A stretch of 64,000 nucleotides of DNA from Chlamydoabsidia padenii (taxonomy: Eukaryota > Mucoromycota > Mucoromycetes > Mucorales > Cunninghamellaceae), in NCBI GenBank assembly GCA_025330725.1, contig JAIWND010000044.1, forward strand, positions 124,001 to 188,000, given 5' to 3'. Below, one piece after another: positions 1 through 10,928 of this stretch. The notes under the pieces are model-generated. The model ran no database searches and was not told the DNA's origin. It worked only from the letters and a program-made list of their open reading frames with translations. The position numbers and the translations under genes were made by a program. How positions within the stretch are numbered: the first letter of the stretch is position 1; every line of letters starts with the position of its first letter.

Positions 1-1230
1 GTCACCATCACTGGATCACGAGTTTTACTTTTCCTTTGGTTCCTTTTTGTTTCATTTCTCTACTTTGCGATTATGATGAATAAGACCTTTCTTTACAAGT
101 ATATACGAGGAAGAACTTGTCATTAATAAGCGATGAGAATTCATAGGTGATGTAACATTAAATCGCCGCTTCAACCCATTCACTTCCTTTTATGGTGTTC
201 CAAAACGTCAGTCAAGTACGCAAGCATTATCCACTTTTAGAGTAAGATAGTAGGGAAAAAGAATGAACGACGGTTTTTGATTATGGGTCCATTCTTTTGG
301 GTGGGTGGGTAGGACAAACGGTTGAAAAGTTTTAGCCTACAGTGCATCGGCGAAAGCAGACAAAAAAAAAAAAAAGAAAAAGAAAAAAAAACGGTAGACA
401 ATGATGCTGAGAGCAACACAATATGAAAAAAAAAAGAAACATTATTATCCCAGTGACGGATATGGCACCCAGTGCCGTATGAGATGCCGCCCTTGTTGTA
501 GCCATCTTGGAAACGGCAGTAGTAACATTTCCTCTCACCCCTACATATGATCGACGCTTATTGGTGTTGGAGATGAATTCATTTTAAAAAAACGCAGCTA
601 GTGGCGCAATCAATATCACTTTCATCCATTGGAGCACCCATATCCTATCTTTTGTTGACCTTTTCTTGCTTAATAATAGAAATGTGCCTTGTTGGCCAAC
701 CGCAAATAAAAGACCAAGCGGGTAATAAGTCATCCAACGCTGCCATCATATCATATTCGCCTTGTTTCTCTATTCAATTCAATTTCAAGTTCCTCTATTT
801 GACACAACGCTACTTGTAACAGAACCAATGACATTGCTTGACGTTTTAAACGTTCATTCAGGGCATCAACGATGATCGTACATATTTTTGCTGACTACAT
901 ACTAAAGACCATCGATGATGCTCTCCCAAAAGATTCCTTGACCGTCCTGCAGAGAGAAAAACATAAAGTCGATCTTGAACATTGCTATGAGCGGCGTTTT
1001 AGATCGAGGCAAATCGCATGATCACCGGTGTTTTAAACGGAAACCCGCATAAAAGGTGTAAAAACATCAATAGAAACGTAATCTCTTCTTCTTTTGTTTA
1101 ATTCTTTTTTTTTCCCCTATAAATCTTAAACTTTACTTTTCCAATAAATTGTTTTTTATTTCTACTATCATAAAAAAACCATCTGTCCAAATTTCACGGT
1201 ATCAAAAGCATGTTTATCTCTTTTTATTAA
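1..1230. other. non-coding region, no convincing gene
   Basis: No convincing gene is visible. Short open frames at 237-819 are interrupted and low in complexity (poly-A and poly-T tracts near 361-390 and 430). A 49-codon frame at about 871-1020 (+), starting MIVHIFADYILK, has a balanced amino-acid composition and could be a stray exon or transposon fragment. I cannot connect it to anything by splice signals. Confidence 0.4.
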
Positions 1231-1242
1231 TTGCACGATAGT

Positions 1243-1545
1243 ATGCAGCTGGGACACTCTTCAGTGATTTGTCACATTCTTGATCAAATGAGAGTAAACC
1301 CCGAGCCAAAGCAGCAGCTTGGAATGTGTCGCAGATGGATTTTTCATATGTTCGAAGACCATCAAAGGGTAATGAACCTTGTATTGAGAGGAATAGTAGA
1401 CGAAGAGAATATAATTCTAATGTTACGGCTAGATCTGGTAGATGTTAAAGTAACTTGGGCTCAGATAGAATGTATTGATTGTTATGAAGTAAGTGAGCAC
1501 CAGAATTTTTTGGGTAAGATTCAACCTTTTACAAGTTCTTGGTAA
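1243..1545 (+). CDS. hypothetical 100-residue ORF
   Basis: I do not recognise this. It is an uninterrupted frame beginning at the ATG at 1243 (an upstream in-frame TTG at 1231 is a less likely start) and ending at TAA 1545. The product is a mix of hydrophobic and charged stretches with several cysteines, without a signal peptide or a motif I know. No introns are evident. It may be a small host gene, a fragment of a mobile element (Fanzor-derived sequence begins about 1 kb downstream), or a chance frame in AT-rich DNA. Confidence 0.25.
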   Translation: MQLGHSSVICHILDQMRVNPEPKQQLGMCRRWIFHMFEDHQRVMNLVLRGIVDEENIILMLRLDLVDVKVTWAQIECIDCYEVSEHQNFLGKIQPFTSSW

Positions 1546-1889
1546 AAAAGAGTATATGCAAAAAGTGCGAAGAGAAGTCCTGGATTTGAAAATATAAAAT
1601 GAAAGTGGACATTGAATCAAAGTAAGATCAATAAAGACAGAGTTACACTTGTAAAGTAACTGTAGATAGACAAAGTAGATGGCAATAGAGAAGCCTTTTG
1701 AGAATTGTGTCAAGTTTTTTGTTAAGAAAATCTTTTTATTGTAATTTAAAAAACTAAAGAATTAATTGAGGTGGGGAGAAGGGATATTTAGACTATTAAA
1801 AAAATAGGACTTGTCTTGATGAGTAGTGGAGGCATAATGAACGAAGACAGTATGATGAACAAGTGAATTATTATGAATAAAAATAGAGT

Positions 1890-2470
1890 CCAGTTTATTC
1901 TTCCATCTCCCAATCAGAAAGATTTACTAGTTGGAAAAGTTCTGCCACGACACGAGGTTGCTGATGCTGGCACTGTAGATTCTTGAGACGACATTTTGAG
2001 TAGGGGGATTCGTTCAATGTATCCACTGACGAGTTCGAGGTTGAATTGCGACGCTGCCTTGCTACAAATGATGTTAATGGTGCCCTGTTGTGCTGTTTCG
2101 TAGGCTGCTTCACCTTCAAATACACGTTTGGCAATCCCGTATAGCAGTTCAATTGTTGGGTCATCCCTTTTCGCCATACTCAAGACGCCCAGTAAAAAAA
2201 AAAAGCAAGTGCTGCTAAGGGATGAAGTGGTTGTCGGTCCAAATATACAGAAATAGTTGCTGGACTAATAAAACAACACTCTTGTGCCCACCCATGGCAA
2301 TGCACCCGCTTGCTAAATGGCATCTGCTTTCTTTGTTTTTCCAATGATTCCTGGCTCGCATTGTGAATACAGAAGACTACTGCAATTAATAACATTGCTT
2401 GTTGTTTTCTGATCATTAGACAATATTCATTGAGGCGACGGTAAAAAGTACCATTGGCTGCGTATTGGAC
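1890..2470 (-). pseudogene. unknown coding-like relic downstream of the Fanzor N-terminal fragment
   Basis: On the minus strand, directly after the region shared with the 11.74-12.09 kb locus, two overlapping frames remain open: 2180-2533 and 1914-2183 (containing MAKRDDPTIELLYGIAKRVF). They do not match the Fanzor-like sequence that follows the shared segment at 12.1 kb, so a different sequence was joined here. The amino-acid composition looks coding rather than random, but I recognise no family. The frames overlap out of register, which suggests a frameshifted gene. It could be part of another transposon. Confidence 0.3.
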
Positions 2471-2476
2471 TTCGAG

Positions 2477-2870
2477 ATGGCCCCGACTAGTTTCACAGCA
2501 TTTGCAAATTTTAAAACACCGCTCTAACTGCATTTAGCCATTGGAATTTGCTTACTTTGATCCTTGTCAGGTTGATTTAATTCGTTGAATGCTGATAGTA
2601 CAACGGTGTTATAATCATGCCGTGCATTGTTCTCTTCTTCTTTTTCTAGAGTGAATGAAATGGTCGTCATGATATCAAGAGCAACATGAACAGCATCGTC
2701 GTCCTCAGATATACTGTCATCATCTGATTCATTTCCTTCCAAGTTTGCTCTTGCGACAGGATTTGATAAAGTGGATATATCATCGACCAGGGTAGAGCCA
2801 AATACAGTGTATTATCCGAAAGATAAAAACTGATCAATCATTGTAAAGCATAAAAAGAAAGGATAAAAGG
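2477..2870 (-). mobile_element. Fanzor-associated acidic N-terminal module, copy 1 (relic)
   Basis: The minus strand encodes an acidic leader (EGNESDDD...) followed by DAVHVALDIMTT, then a short helix-rich stretch ending KDQSKQIPMAKCS and a TAG stop. In the same frame after the stop, a GVLKFANAVKLVGAI-like stretch continues. The DNA is about 95% identical by eye to 11740-12095 on the opposite strand. The EDEEMEHVAMDITTST segment of the larger Fanzor relic at 4.7-7.1 kb is a diverged homologue, which is why I assign this fragment to the same family. No RuvC segment is present here. It is a non-functional fragment. Confidence 0.6.
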
Positions 2871-3274
2871 GAAGATAATAAATATGATATCTACTTGGCC
2901 AAAAGAAAAAAATTACCTCGATAGAGTTACATAGAATGATGGGGGTAGTCTACCATACCTCCCCTTTACCATTGGGCAGTATTGTTTCAATAAAAATGCT
3001 GTATCAGCACTACGTATGTTATAAAAAAGTTATCTTTAGATCATCTGACACCATTGTTGCGATGCTTCTAGTTCCTGGAATGATTGTATAGTTTTGTCTA
3101 TTGGAGCACAAGGGGAAGAGCCAATAGGATTTGGCTTATGCGAACTGTCGCCATACTATGTAAGCCAATCGGTAGGCGTTTGAGATCTCCGCCATGATTC
3201 ATATACACACACATTGAAAAACCGCCCGCCCCTTTTTCTCTCTCTCATTTCTTCTTTTCTCACTTTTTGCTTGG
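2871..3274. promoter_or_regulatory. upstream region of the bisphosphate nucleotidase gene
   Basis: This gap between a transposon relic and the nucleotidase start holds no ORF of note. A pyrimidine-rich stretch (CTTTTTCTCTCTCTCATTTCTTC, about 3231-3270) immediately precedes the ATG, as is common in the 5' leaders of genes in this window. No clear TATA box was found. Confidence 0.4.
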
Positions 3275-4512
3275 ATGGCTTGTAAGTTTATTCCAACAAA
3301 ACAACTTATACACTAACATTTTCTTTCTATAGTATATGCAAAAGAACGTGCTGTGGCGATTCAAGCTGTGCTCCAAGCCAGTAAAGTATGTCAATCCGTC
3401 TTTCAACATCTAGTAGCCAAAGAAACTTTGACGAAAAACGATAAATCCCCAGTAACAGGTAATTCACAAACCATTCTTCTTGTTTTTATTAACTTTTTAC
3501 TCTTGTCCTAGTTGCTGATTTCTCTGCCCAAGCTATTGTGAATACCTATTTGACAAAAGCATTTCCTCAAGATCCTATTGTAGGTGAAGAAGACGCTCAA
3601 GATTTACGGGGTGAGCAAGGTCGTTTACTCCGAGAAAAAGTCCACTCCCTGACCAATGGAGTGTTGAAAGACAATGAAAAGTTGACAGAAGACCAGGTAA
3701 AAAGTAAAACAACAACAAAGGGAGATACTCTGACTCATTCCTCTCTCTCTTTCTCCAAAAAAGATACTACAAGCAATTGATCGTGGTAACTATGGTGGTG
3801 GGGCACAAGGACGGCATTGGGCATTGGATCCTATTGATGGTACCAAAGGATTCTTACGTGGTGGACAATATGCGGTTTGTTTGGCATTGATTGTCGATGG
3901 TGTGGTTCAATTGGGTGTGATGGGTACACCTAACCTTCCTATTGATGCCTCTCATCCTGATGGTGAACGTGGTAACCTATTCATTGCTGTACGTGGTCAA
4001 GGTGCTTTCCAGCGTCCTTTCTCTCAAGAACAAGAAACCAAGATCCAATTTGCTGATATTGATACTACAGAAAATGCAACGTTTTGTGAATCAGTCGAAG
4101 CAGGCCATTCTTCTCATGATGATGCATCATTGATTGCTAAAGAGCTGGGTATTACTCGTCCATCGATCAGGATGGATAGTCAGGCTAAATATTGCTCTTT
4201 GGCTCGTGGAGATGCTGATATCTATCTACGTCTACCTACCAGTAAAACTTATGTGGAAAAGATTTGGGTAAATCCATAAAAAAAAGTAGAAAACAGTTCA
4301 TATCTCACTAACTTTTATTATTATTATTGTAGGATCATGCCTCTGGGAATGTTTTGATTACTGAAGCAGGTGGTAAAGTCTCTGATATTCATGGTCAACC
4401 TTTGGATTTCTCGGTGGGACGTACCTTGGCCAAAAACTCTGGTGTGATTGCTTCTAATGCAAAAATCTTTGATTCTGTCCTGGCTGCTGTGCAAAAGGTC
4501 TTGAATCCTTAG
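3275..4512 (+). CDS. MET22: 3'(2'),5'-bisphosphate nucleotidase (Hal2/Met22 family)
   Basis: Predicted to hydrolyse 3'-phosphoadenosine 5'-phosphate to AMP, removing the inhibitory by-product of sulfate assimilation; family members are Mg-dependent and inhibited by Li and Na. Five exons: 3275-3281, 3333-3458, 3512-3696, 3764-4267, 4333-4512. Splicing gives 333 residues, close to yeast Hal2 (about 357). Visible metal-binding motifs of the FIG/inositol monophosphatase fold are VGEEDAQ, DPIDGTKGFL and WDHASGN. The first exon is only 7 nt (ATGGCTT), giving MALYAKERAVA. The second motif sits in exon 4, and the third is split by the last intron (TGG|GAT). It is followed at 4.69 kb by a Fanzor relic on the opposite strand. 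The symbol follows the yeast orthologue. Confidence 0.93.
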
Positions 4513-4689
4513 CTTGAAATTTATACTTTAATAAATCATGGTTGTTGCTTTTATTTTTACTGTGGACCAATGAATAAATCAGGGGGGTAACTTGAATTTT
4601 TCGTCGATTAAGCGGAAAAAGAAATATCAGTTGGCGTTTTGTGGAAGAAAGACATGAAAAGAATTTTTTTAACTCACCTTCAGGAGTAC

Positions 4690-7082
4690 CCTCTCGCCTC
4701 AGAGGACGGGGGCCATGAGTGTTCGCAATACAGGAAGGACACGATCAAAAAGATGTTGTGCTAATGCATTGGTTGTTATTGTTGTTATTGTTGAAAAGGC
4801 AGGATATGCCACCTTGGTGGCACCCAGATGTATACCAATTTTCATAATGTTAATGGTAGCATTCGCATCTCGACCACGAAGTGAGTATCCATATTTTTTC
4901 CATAACAAGTAGGTTGATACATTTGAAGACACCAGGGTTATTTCGCCCGTTGCGACGTTTAGGATGCTCCACACGGGTGTCACAAAGGCAACATGGCTTT
5001 GATGACAGGTAATCATTCGTGTCGATCAATTTTGAATTTTGAATTTGAATCCAATGCCATTTGTAGCTGGTCTGTACTTCTTCTTTCTTACCCACGGATT
5101 CTTGAACCAAAACCACGACCAGCATCGCCATAATAAATTTAGGTGGTGAAGTAATTTGTTTCCCTTTCCCTTTTTTAGCACTAGCAGAAGCACGAGCAGT
5201 AGCAGTAGTAGTAGAAGTAGTAGTAGAAGTAGTAATAATAGCAGTGGCAGGGGCAATAGCAGCGGCAGCCTTCATAATCTGACTAGCGGCGGTGGCGTAA
5301 GCCTTATCACGGAAAAGTGATACACTGTTCCTGATCTTCTTCATCCAGGGCGATCGGTGGTAAATCGTGTCAAAGTGTCTCGTGATTGCTTGCCATATAA
5401 AATTTTTCCATCCACACTTCACTTCCATTGTCGGTTTTGACCTTTTTCCTTTGTTCCGATAACTCTTTTCACTTTGCATCTTGATTCGATTTTGCAAAGT
5501 CCGGACTTTACTGCTGATAGATTTCGCCGATATTTCCTTTTTCGCAAAATTCAAAACTTTTTTTCTTGCATCTTCACGGTTGTCGAGATGTTGTTCTAAA
5601 GCTGCATACTTGTTAGAAAGTAAAAGGTAAGTGCCTGCTTGTTCGGAGTTCATGATCACCGCTGACGCCATGGTCTTGACACCAGGATCAACGCCAATAT
5701 ACTTGTTTTCAACTTGCAGGTAGCCATCAGCGGTAGGTGCACAGGAAGTAGTAGCATCAACGGGGGTTTTTTACCACTAATATTGTCGTAGAGCACCGGT
5801 TTCTTCTTGTTTATTTCATCAATGTTAGCGTACACAGCAATAAATTGTCGGTATATGTAACCCAAAGACACTTTGTCCGCGTTTCGATTTTCTATGCACA
5901 CCAGCTTTTCTTCCATCAATTGACGAGTGTTTTTTGAAATTCTTGACAGTGTTGAAGATTTCATGATTACATTCTGCAATACTCTTCCTTAATCCAGATA
6001 TGGGTGCCATGATACTTCTCAGTGCAGCATGCAGCTTCTTGGTTTGTTCCTTCAAGTCGCCATGGTATTTCAATCATCTTCCGTGCTACCTTTATGTCGA
6101 CGTACTTTGTGATCAAACGTCGAAGAAGCACTTGGATAAGAAGATTCCTTTTTGTAGTAAGTCCCTTGGAGATGAATGATTCCAGGCGATGTAATGATAA
6201 TCTTGTTATCGAAATCAACCTTTCTTTTGCTACACAACTTTTCAACCTTTTCTATATCAATACATGTATCGAAAACGGCTGCTTTATTTGAGGTGGCCAG
6301 TGACAAACTTGTAATCAAAGTACCTTGTCTGGTTTTTAAAATGCTTGTTCGAATCGTCAACACACTGGGTGAATGAATAAAGACCATGAAGGTTGATATG
6401 GAGAGCATGTAGTGTACCCATAGAAGGTTCAGGTGTTATTTTACGTGAGTATCGACCATAGCCAGTGGATTGCAGCACAGCGTTGCACATATCGATACCA
6501 TGAAGGTTTACAAGCATGTGGTCATCAATATCAGCTTCATTCACTTGTAATACAAAACGCCAAAAGAATGTAAAAATCTTGATGGTGGGAGCGGTTGACT
6601 GTTCGTTGATTGTTGGGAAGGTGTCCATGATTTTATTTTGTGTGATTGGATCGTCATTTGGCTTTTGTCGTAGGTGTTTCACTAAAAATCCACATATACG
6701 ATTGATCATCGCTGCACTGGCACCATGTTGAACATCTGAGGTAGGCGTCGAAGTAGTAATATCCATTGCTACATGTTCCATTTCTTCGTCTTCAATTTCT
6801 TCAGTGGGAGCATTGTCTTGTTCAGTACCAGCACTGTCTTTTTTTAGTACGAGAATTGTCTTTTTTAGTAAGAGCATTGTCATCTCTTATGTTTGTGATT
6901 TTGGCTTTCAGATCATTGAGTTCGGTTTCGATATTTTCCACCTTTGTTCTTTCATACAGGATTTTGTTCCCATAATCAGCTTGTGGTGCACGTTGTTCCC
7001 ATTTTCGAATTCTTTTCTTGTGTTTCCAGAGCCGCCATTTCAGTTGCTCAGGTCCGTCGGGGATTGAAAATGAAAGCAACAC
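4690..7082 (-). pseudogene. Fanzor (TnpB-like RNA-guided nuclease) relic A
   Basis: The minus strand reads, in changing frames, a long N-terminal region and then a RuvC-like nuclease of the Fanzor/TnpB group. N-terminal parts: a coiled-coil-like segment (7082-6840), a 7-residue repeat (DNALTKK, DNSRTKK...), an acidic leader with EEMEHVAMDITTST, and a block with CSKRKVDFDNKIIIT near 6240. RuvC signatures: YIGVDPGVKTM with the first catalytic Asp codon at about 5687-5689; YGDAGRGFGSRIRG at about 5091-5132; a zinc-ribbon-like CCLCD...C at about 4975-4915; and GRDANATINI at about 4860-4885. At least four frameshifts separate these pieces, so the copy is dead as it stands, unless some frame changes are introns that I failed to see. 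Fanzors are eukaryotic TnpB homologues carried by transposons; that assignment is from family knowledge. Confidence 0.8.
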
Positions 7083-7164
7083 GCAAGCTGTTAAAAAACA
7101 ATTTTTGACTTTTCTTCTTCTTCTTTTTCACATCTTTTCACATCAATATACAATTACATCTCAA

Positions 7165-8046
7165 ATGTCTCAATCCAACAAGACCAACAATGATATGGAC
7201 GTGGACTTTGATGTCCCTAAATATCTCTCTGATGAAAGACAAAAAGCGCCTTCTCATTTACAACATTATTTTACGACATTTGAAGATCTTTATGAACGAA
7301 AGTAAGTTGGATAATAAAGAAACGCGTGACGATACCAATTAATATTTTTGTTTTCTATAGGTTATGGCATCAGTTAACACAAAAAGTGCTTGAATTCTTC
7401 AAACAAGCTGAATCAGGTCCTTTCCAAGTCTCCATTTACCAACAATTCGTGGCCGAATGGGAGAACAAGATCAACCGATTGTCTTTGGTAACTATTGCTT
7501 TACAAGCAGCCAGTCAATTCAAAGGTAACAAAAACAAATAATAGTAATAATGTGTGTGTGGATGGGAAACTGATGGGGTAGAGGTTTTTATTTTATTTTA
7601 TTTATTTATTTAATAATATAGATGCTCAAGCTTCTGTGGACTTTCTTCAACATATTATCACCAAAGTGGATACACCTGACTCTCAAGACGTGTACGTTTT
7701 AGCTGTGATGGAAGCTGCTCACTTCCAACTCTTATTGGATCAAGCTGATCAAGTGAAAAAAGTGATGGAACGGTCGGAAAAGATCTTGGATGGGTTTGAT
7801 TCAGTGGAAACGGCAATCCATGCCAGTTTTTACCGGGTCAGTGCTGAATATTACAAATCTCAAGCTGATTATGTCCATTATTATAAAAGTGCTCTACTCT
7901 TCTTGGCCTGTGTGGATGAACTACCAGTGAATGAAAAAATCGAACGGGCTTATGATTTGGCTATGGCGGCTCTTCTTGGTGATAACATTTATAACTTTGG
8001 TGAATTGGTAAAGGGGGATTATGTATATATATACACAAGGGATGCT

Positions 8047-8085
<39 letters not shown>

Positions 8086-8705
8086 GTAGTTGATGCATCC
8101 TGTTTTGGACTCTTTGACCAATACTGAACATGATTGGTTACGTACACTGCTCTTCACATTCAATAATGGTGATATTGGGAAATTCGAAGCTTTGGGTCCA
8201 CATTTAAGCAAACAGGTAAATCAAAAGAGGGATAGAAAGGGATAAAAGAAATAGGGAGCTAACTTGATATTGTATAATGTAGCCCCTTTTACAACAAAAT
8301 GCCAGTGCTTTGAATCAAAAGATCTGTTTGATGTCTTTGATTGAAGCCATCTTTCGTCGATCAGGCGATAACCGTGTGATTCCATTTAGTGAAATTGCTT
8401 CTGAAACACGATTACCTATTGACGAAGTAAGTAATCATCCAACATGGGGAAAGAAAAAGAAAATCGACTCACTCTTTCATTTTTAACAGGTTGAGCATTT
8501 GGTAATGAAGGCTTTATCTATTCAATTACTTCGTGGGTCTATCGATCAGGTCGATCAATTGGTGGTGGTGACCTGGGTTCAACCTCGAGTGCTGGATAAG
8601 TCTCAAATCGATGGCATGCGACGAAAATTGGAAGAATGGAATAACCAAGTCAAGAAAATCAGTACTTTTGTTGGACAACAAGGTGGTGAAGTCTTTGCCC
8701 AATAG
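7165..8705 (+). CDS. RPN9: 26S proteasome regulatory subunit Rpn9 (PSMD13), PCI domain
   Basis: A non-ATPase lid subunit of the 26S proteasome; it scaffolds the lid through a helical repeat region and a C-terminal PCI winged helix. Six exons: 7165-7301, 7361-7524, 7622-8007, 8090-8215, 8283-8426, 8490-8705, giving 390 residues, the usual size for Rpn9/PSMD13. Recognisable parts are the N-terminal PKYLSDERQKAPSHLQ, the helical middle, and the PCI end with SLIEAIFRRSGDNR, PFSEIA and VEHLVMKALSIQLLRGSIDQVD. Intron 3 carries a tract of about 34 T before its acceptor. The start codon lies only 82 bp from the 5' end of Fanzor relic A on the opposite strand, so its promoter must overlap or lie inside transposon-derived DNA. 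Confidence 0.93.
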
Positions 8706-9019
8706 ATTGTAGTCTCTTGTTACTAGTTGACAACCCTCTCTTCCCCCCGCTTATTATTATGATCACATAAATAAACAGCCCATATTGTAAATGATATATA
8801 TGCTGTCAGTTTTATTATACAATGTTTGTCAAAGCAGCTGGTAAAAAAAGATATAAAAAAAAGGTGTGTGTAAATGTATGTACTATACTAAAAGTGATGG
8901 GGAGGTAAAAAAAAAAAAAAAAAAATGTTACTAATGAAGATAAATGAGAGCCACTATAAAAGTTTCTATAAGGTAAAAATAATAAAACAACAACAAATTA
9001 TTTGTAAAAGAGGGGAATT

Positions 9020-10928
9020 CTATGAGATGCCAAGTGAGCGTTTACTAAGTTCATAAACAGCATAGCTAATACTAACGGAGGGAACGACCTATTAAAAAAA
9101 AAGAAGGGTGAGTACTATGGACCTGGATGAGCTAAAACAATTTACCTTGAATAAGGTCGGACCTAAACCTCTATAAAAGCCCTTGACACCATCGATCTGA
9201 TATGTTTTCTTAGCAGCGTCCCATGCCGAGGTATATCGATAAGGATGACCAGGTGTACCTTGAGCTTGTAACCTATAAAACCCGAGTTAGCGAAAAAGAG
9301 AGAGAAGAGTTTCTGATTACCTTGTTCGTATCATATTAAGAGGATAAACACTGGATGCACCAATACAACCACTGACCATACCACAAGACCAAAGGACCAT
9401 GATGTTAGGTTGAGGAGAAGGACCAGTTGATGATTGATTTTTCATATATTGTAAATATGTCACCTTTAATGTTTCGTAGATCCCCATATCCAATGCCTGA
9501 TAAGGAAATACACCCATCAATCCTGTATACAGAGATAGAGAGAGAGAGAGTATGTGTATGAGAAATCAAGCTGACATCTTGTGATTCTTTTTTTTTTTTT
9601 TTTTTTTTAATACATTACCCAAAGTCAAACCAGGCCAGAAAGCACGAATACCTTGACTTTTGTACATTTGTTTTGCTGTGTTGAGTACAATGGATTTTTT
9701 AGCTGCTGTTGATGCATGTTGTTTTGAGCCGACATTGGTTGACATGATTCTTGTTTTTAGGGTTTCTACAGGATAGATACAGAATTGAGAACAAAGACCG
9801 GCCACACCACCTGCAATAAATCGTGCACCGACGGGAATGGCATTCTTGTCTTCGGATTGAGTCAATTCGGCCAAAACAGATTTAGCAGTTTCAAACACAT
9901 AGAATTTGATACTAACAAAGAGAAAGAGAGAGAGATTAGTAAAAGAAAACATTAACATTATGATATTAAAGACAACTTACGATGATTCAGGAACGATTTT
10001 AAATACATTCAAACCATTACCTACAAAGAAGGCTCGGAAACCACCTTGGGAATAAATACTACTTACAGCGGATGCAATGCTTGAGGTAGATGATTTGGTG
10101 GTATAAGATGTTTGGGTGATTAGAAACACCTTGAGTCGATCAAAAGGAGCAGTACATGTTCGAGAGACAGCACCAGCAATGGCCCCAGAGAACAAATACT
10201 TGTATGCATTACTAGCGGCTTCATCGGTATGTGGGAAGACCACTTCAGCATCATGTGTGAGTTGAGTTGAGGTTTGATAGTATTGATAGATTTCAGAGAT
10301 CGTGGTTTCCCGTGGTAGTAACTAGATATTCAAAGATATATGTTAATAACCCTTCCCCCCCCTTTTTTTTTGTGATTCAATAGTAAGTACTTGCCAATAA
10401 GAAATCCCTCCAATCTTTAAAATCAATATATCCATTTCCCTCTATATACAAAAAAATAAAAAAATAAAAAAAAGAGTTAGAGATCAAATCAGAGATTACT
10501 CTATCATTATTACCTGTATCAATGACATGCATGAATGCTTCTAGATCTTGTTGAGTGACCCTGATCCCAGCTTGCTTGAGTGCCGATTCGAGTTCATCTG
10601 GCCGTAATCGATGATCGCCAGCAATATTGATATCGTCAAACAAAGTCCATAAATCCTTTTCTTTATCCAATACATAGGCACGGAATTCACTATAATCAAT
10701 CAGACCGTCGCGCGCCGTATCACACATGGCCAAGAGATCGGTGGCATAGCGGGTATGTGCTGGCAAATGTGTCAGTTTGAGAAAGCCCCCCAGGATACAA
10801 TCGGCATCCAATACACCTGTCCCATGTCGGTCAAGTGAATCGAATAAACTTTGGATCCGGGCTTCTCGGTCATCGGCTTGTTCGTCAAAATAGGGATGTC
10901 GTATGGTGGATGATGGTTCCGTCGTCAT
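9020..10928 (-). CDS. calcium-binding mitochondrial carrier (SCaMC / yeast Sal1 type, ATP-Mg/Pi carrier)
   Basis: Predicted inner-membrane adenine-nucleotide (ATP-Mg/phosphate) exchanger activated by Ca. Seven exons (minus): 10928-10514, 10441-10395, 10321-9981, 9911-9619, 9522-9321, 9272-9146, 9088-9020; 497 residues. The N-terminal third carries four EF-hand-like loops (for example DTARDGLIDYSEF and DTEGNGYIDF). The C-terminal part has three carrier repeats with PX(D/E)XX(K/R) signatures: APFDRLK, YPVETLKTR, YPLNMIRTR. The intron after exon 2 begins GCAAGT instead of GT; only this reading yields the expected DWRDFLLLLPRETT junction. The last intron precedes VVPSVSISYAVYE. This is a family-level match; the exact transported substrate is inferred. 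Confidence 0.9.

Noticed and set aside
237..819. Several open frames on both strands
   Set aside because: They translate poly-A/T and low-complexity DNA, have no splice support and no recognisable protein features.
5026..5256. Poly-Leu open frame on the minus strand
   Set aside because: A different frame of the AGT/AGC repeat inside Fanzor relic A, not a membrane protein.
8051..8084. Long T tract as a possible terminator or poly(A) of a retroposed copy
   Set aside because: It lies within an RPN9 intron directly before the acceptor; similar tracts occur in introns of other genes here (46457-46487, 57922-57951).
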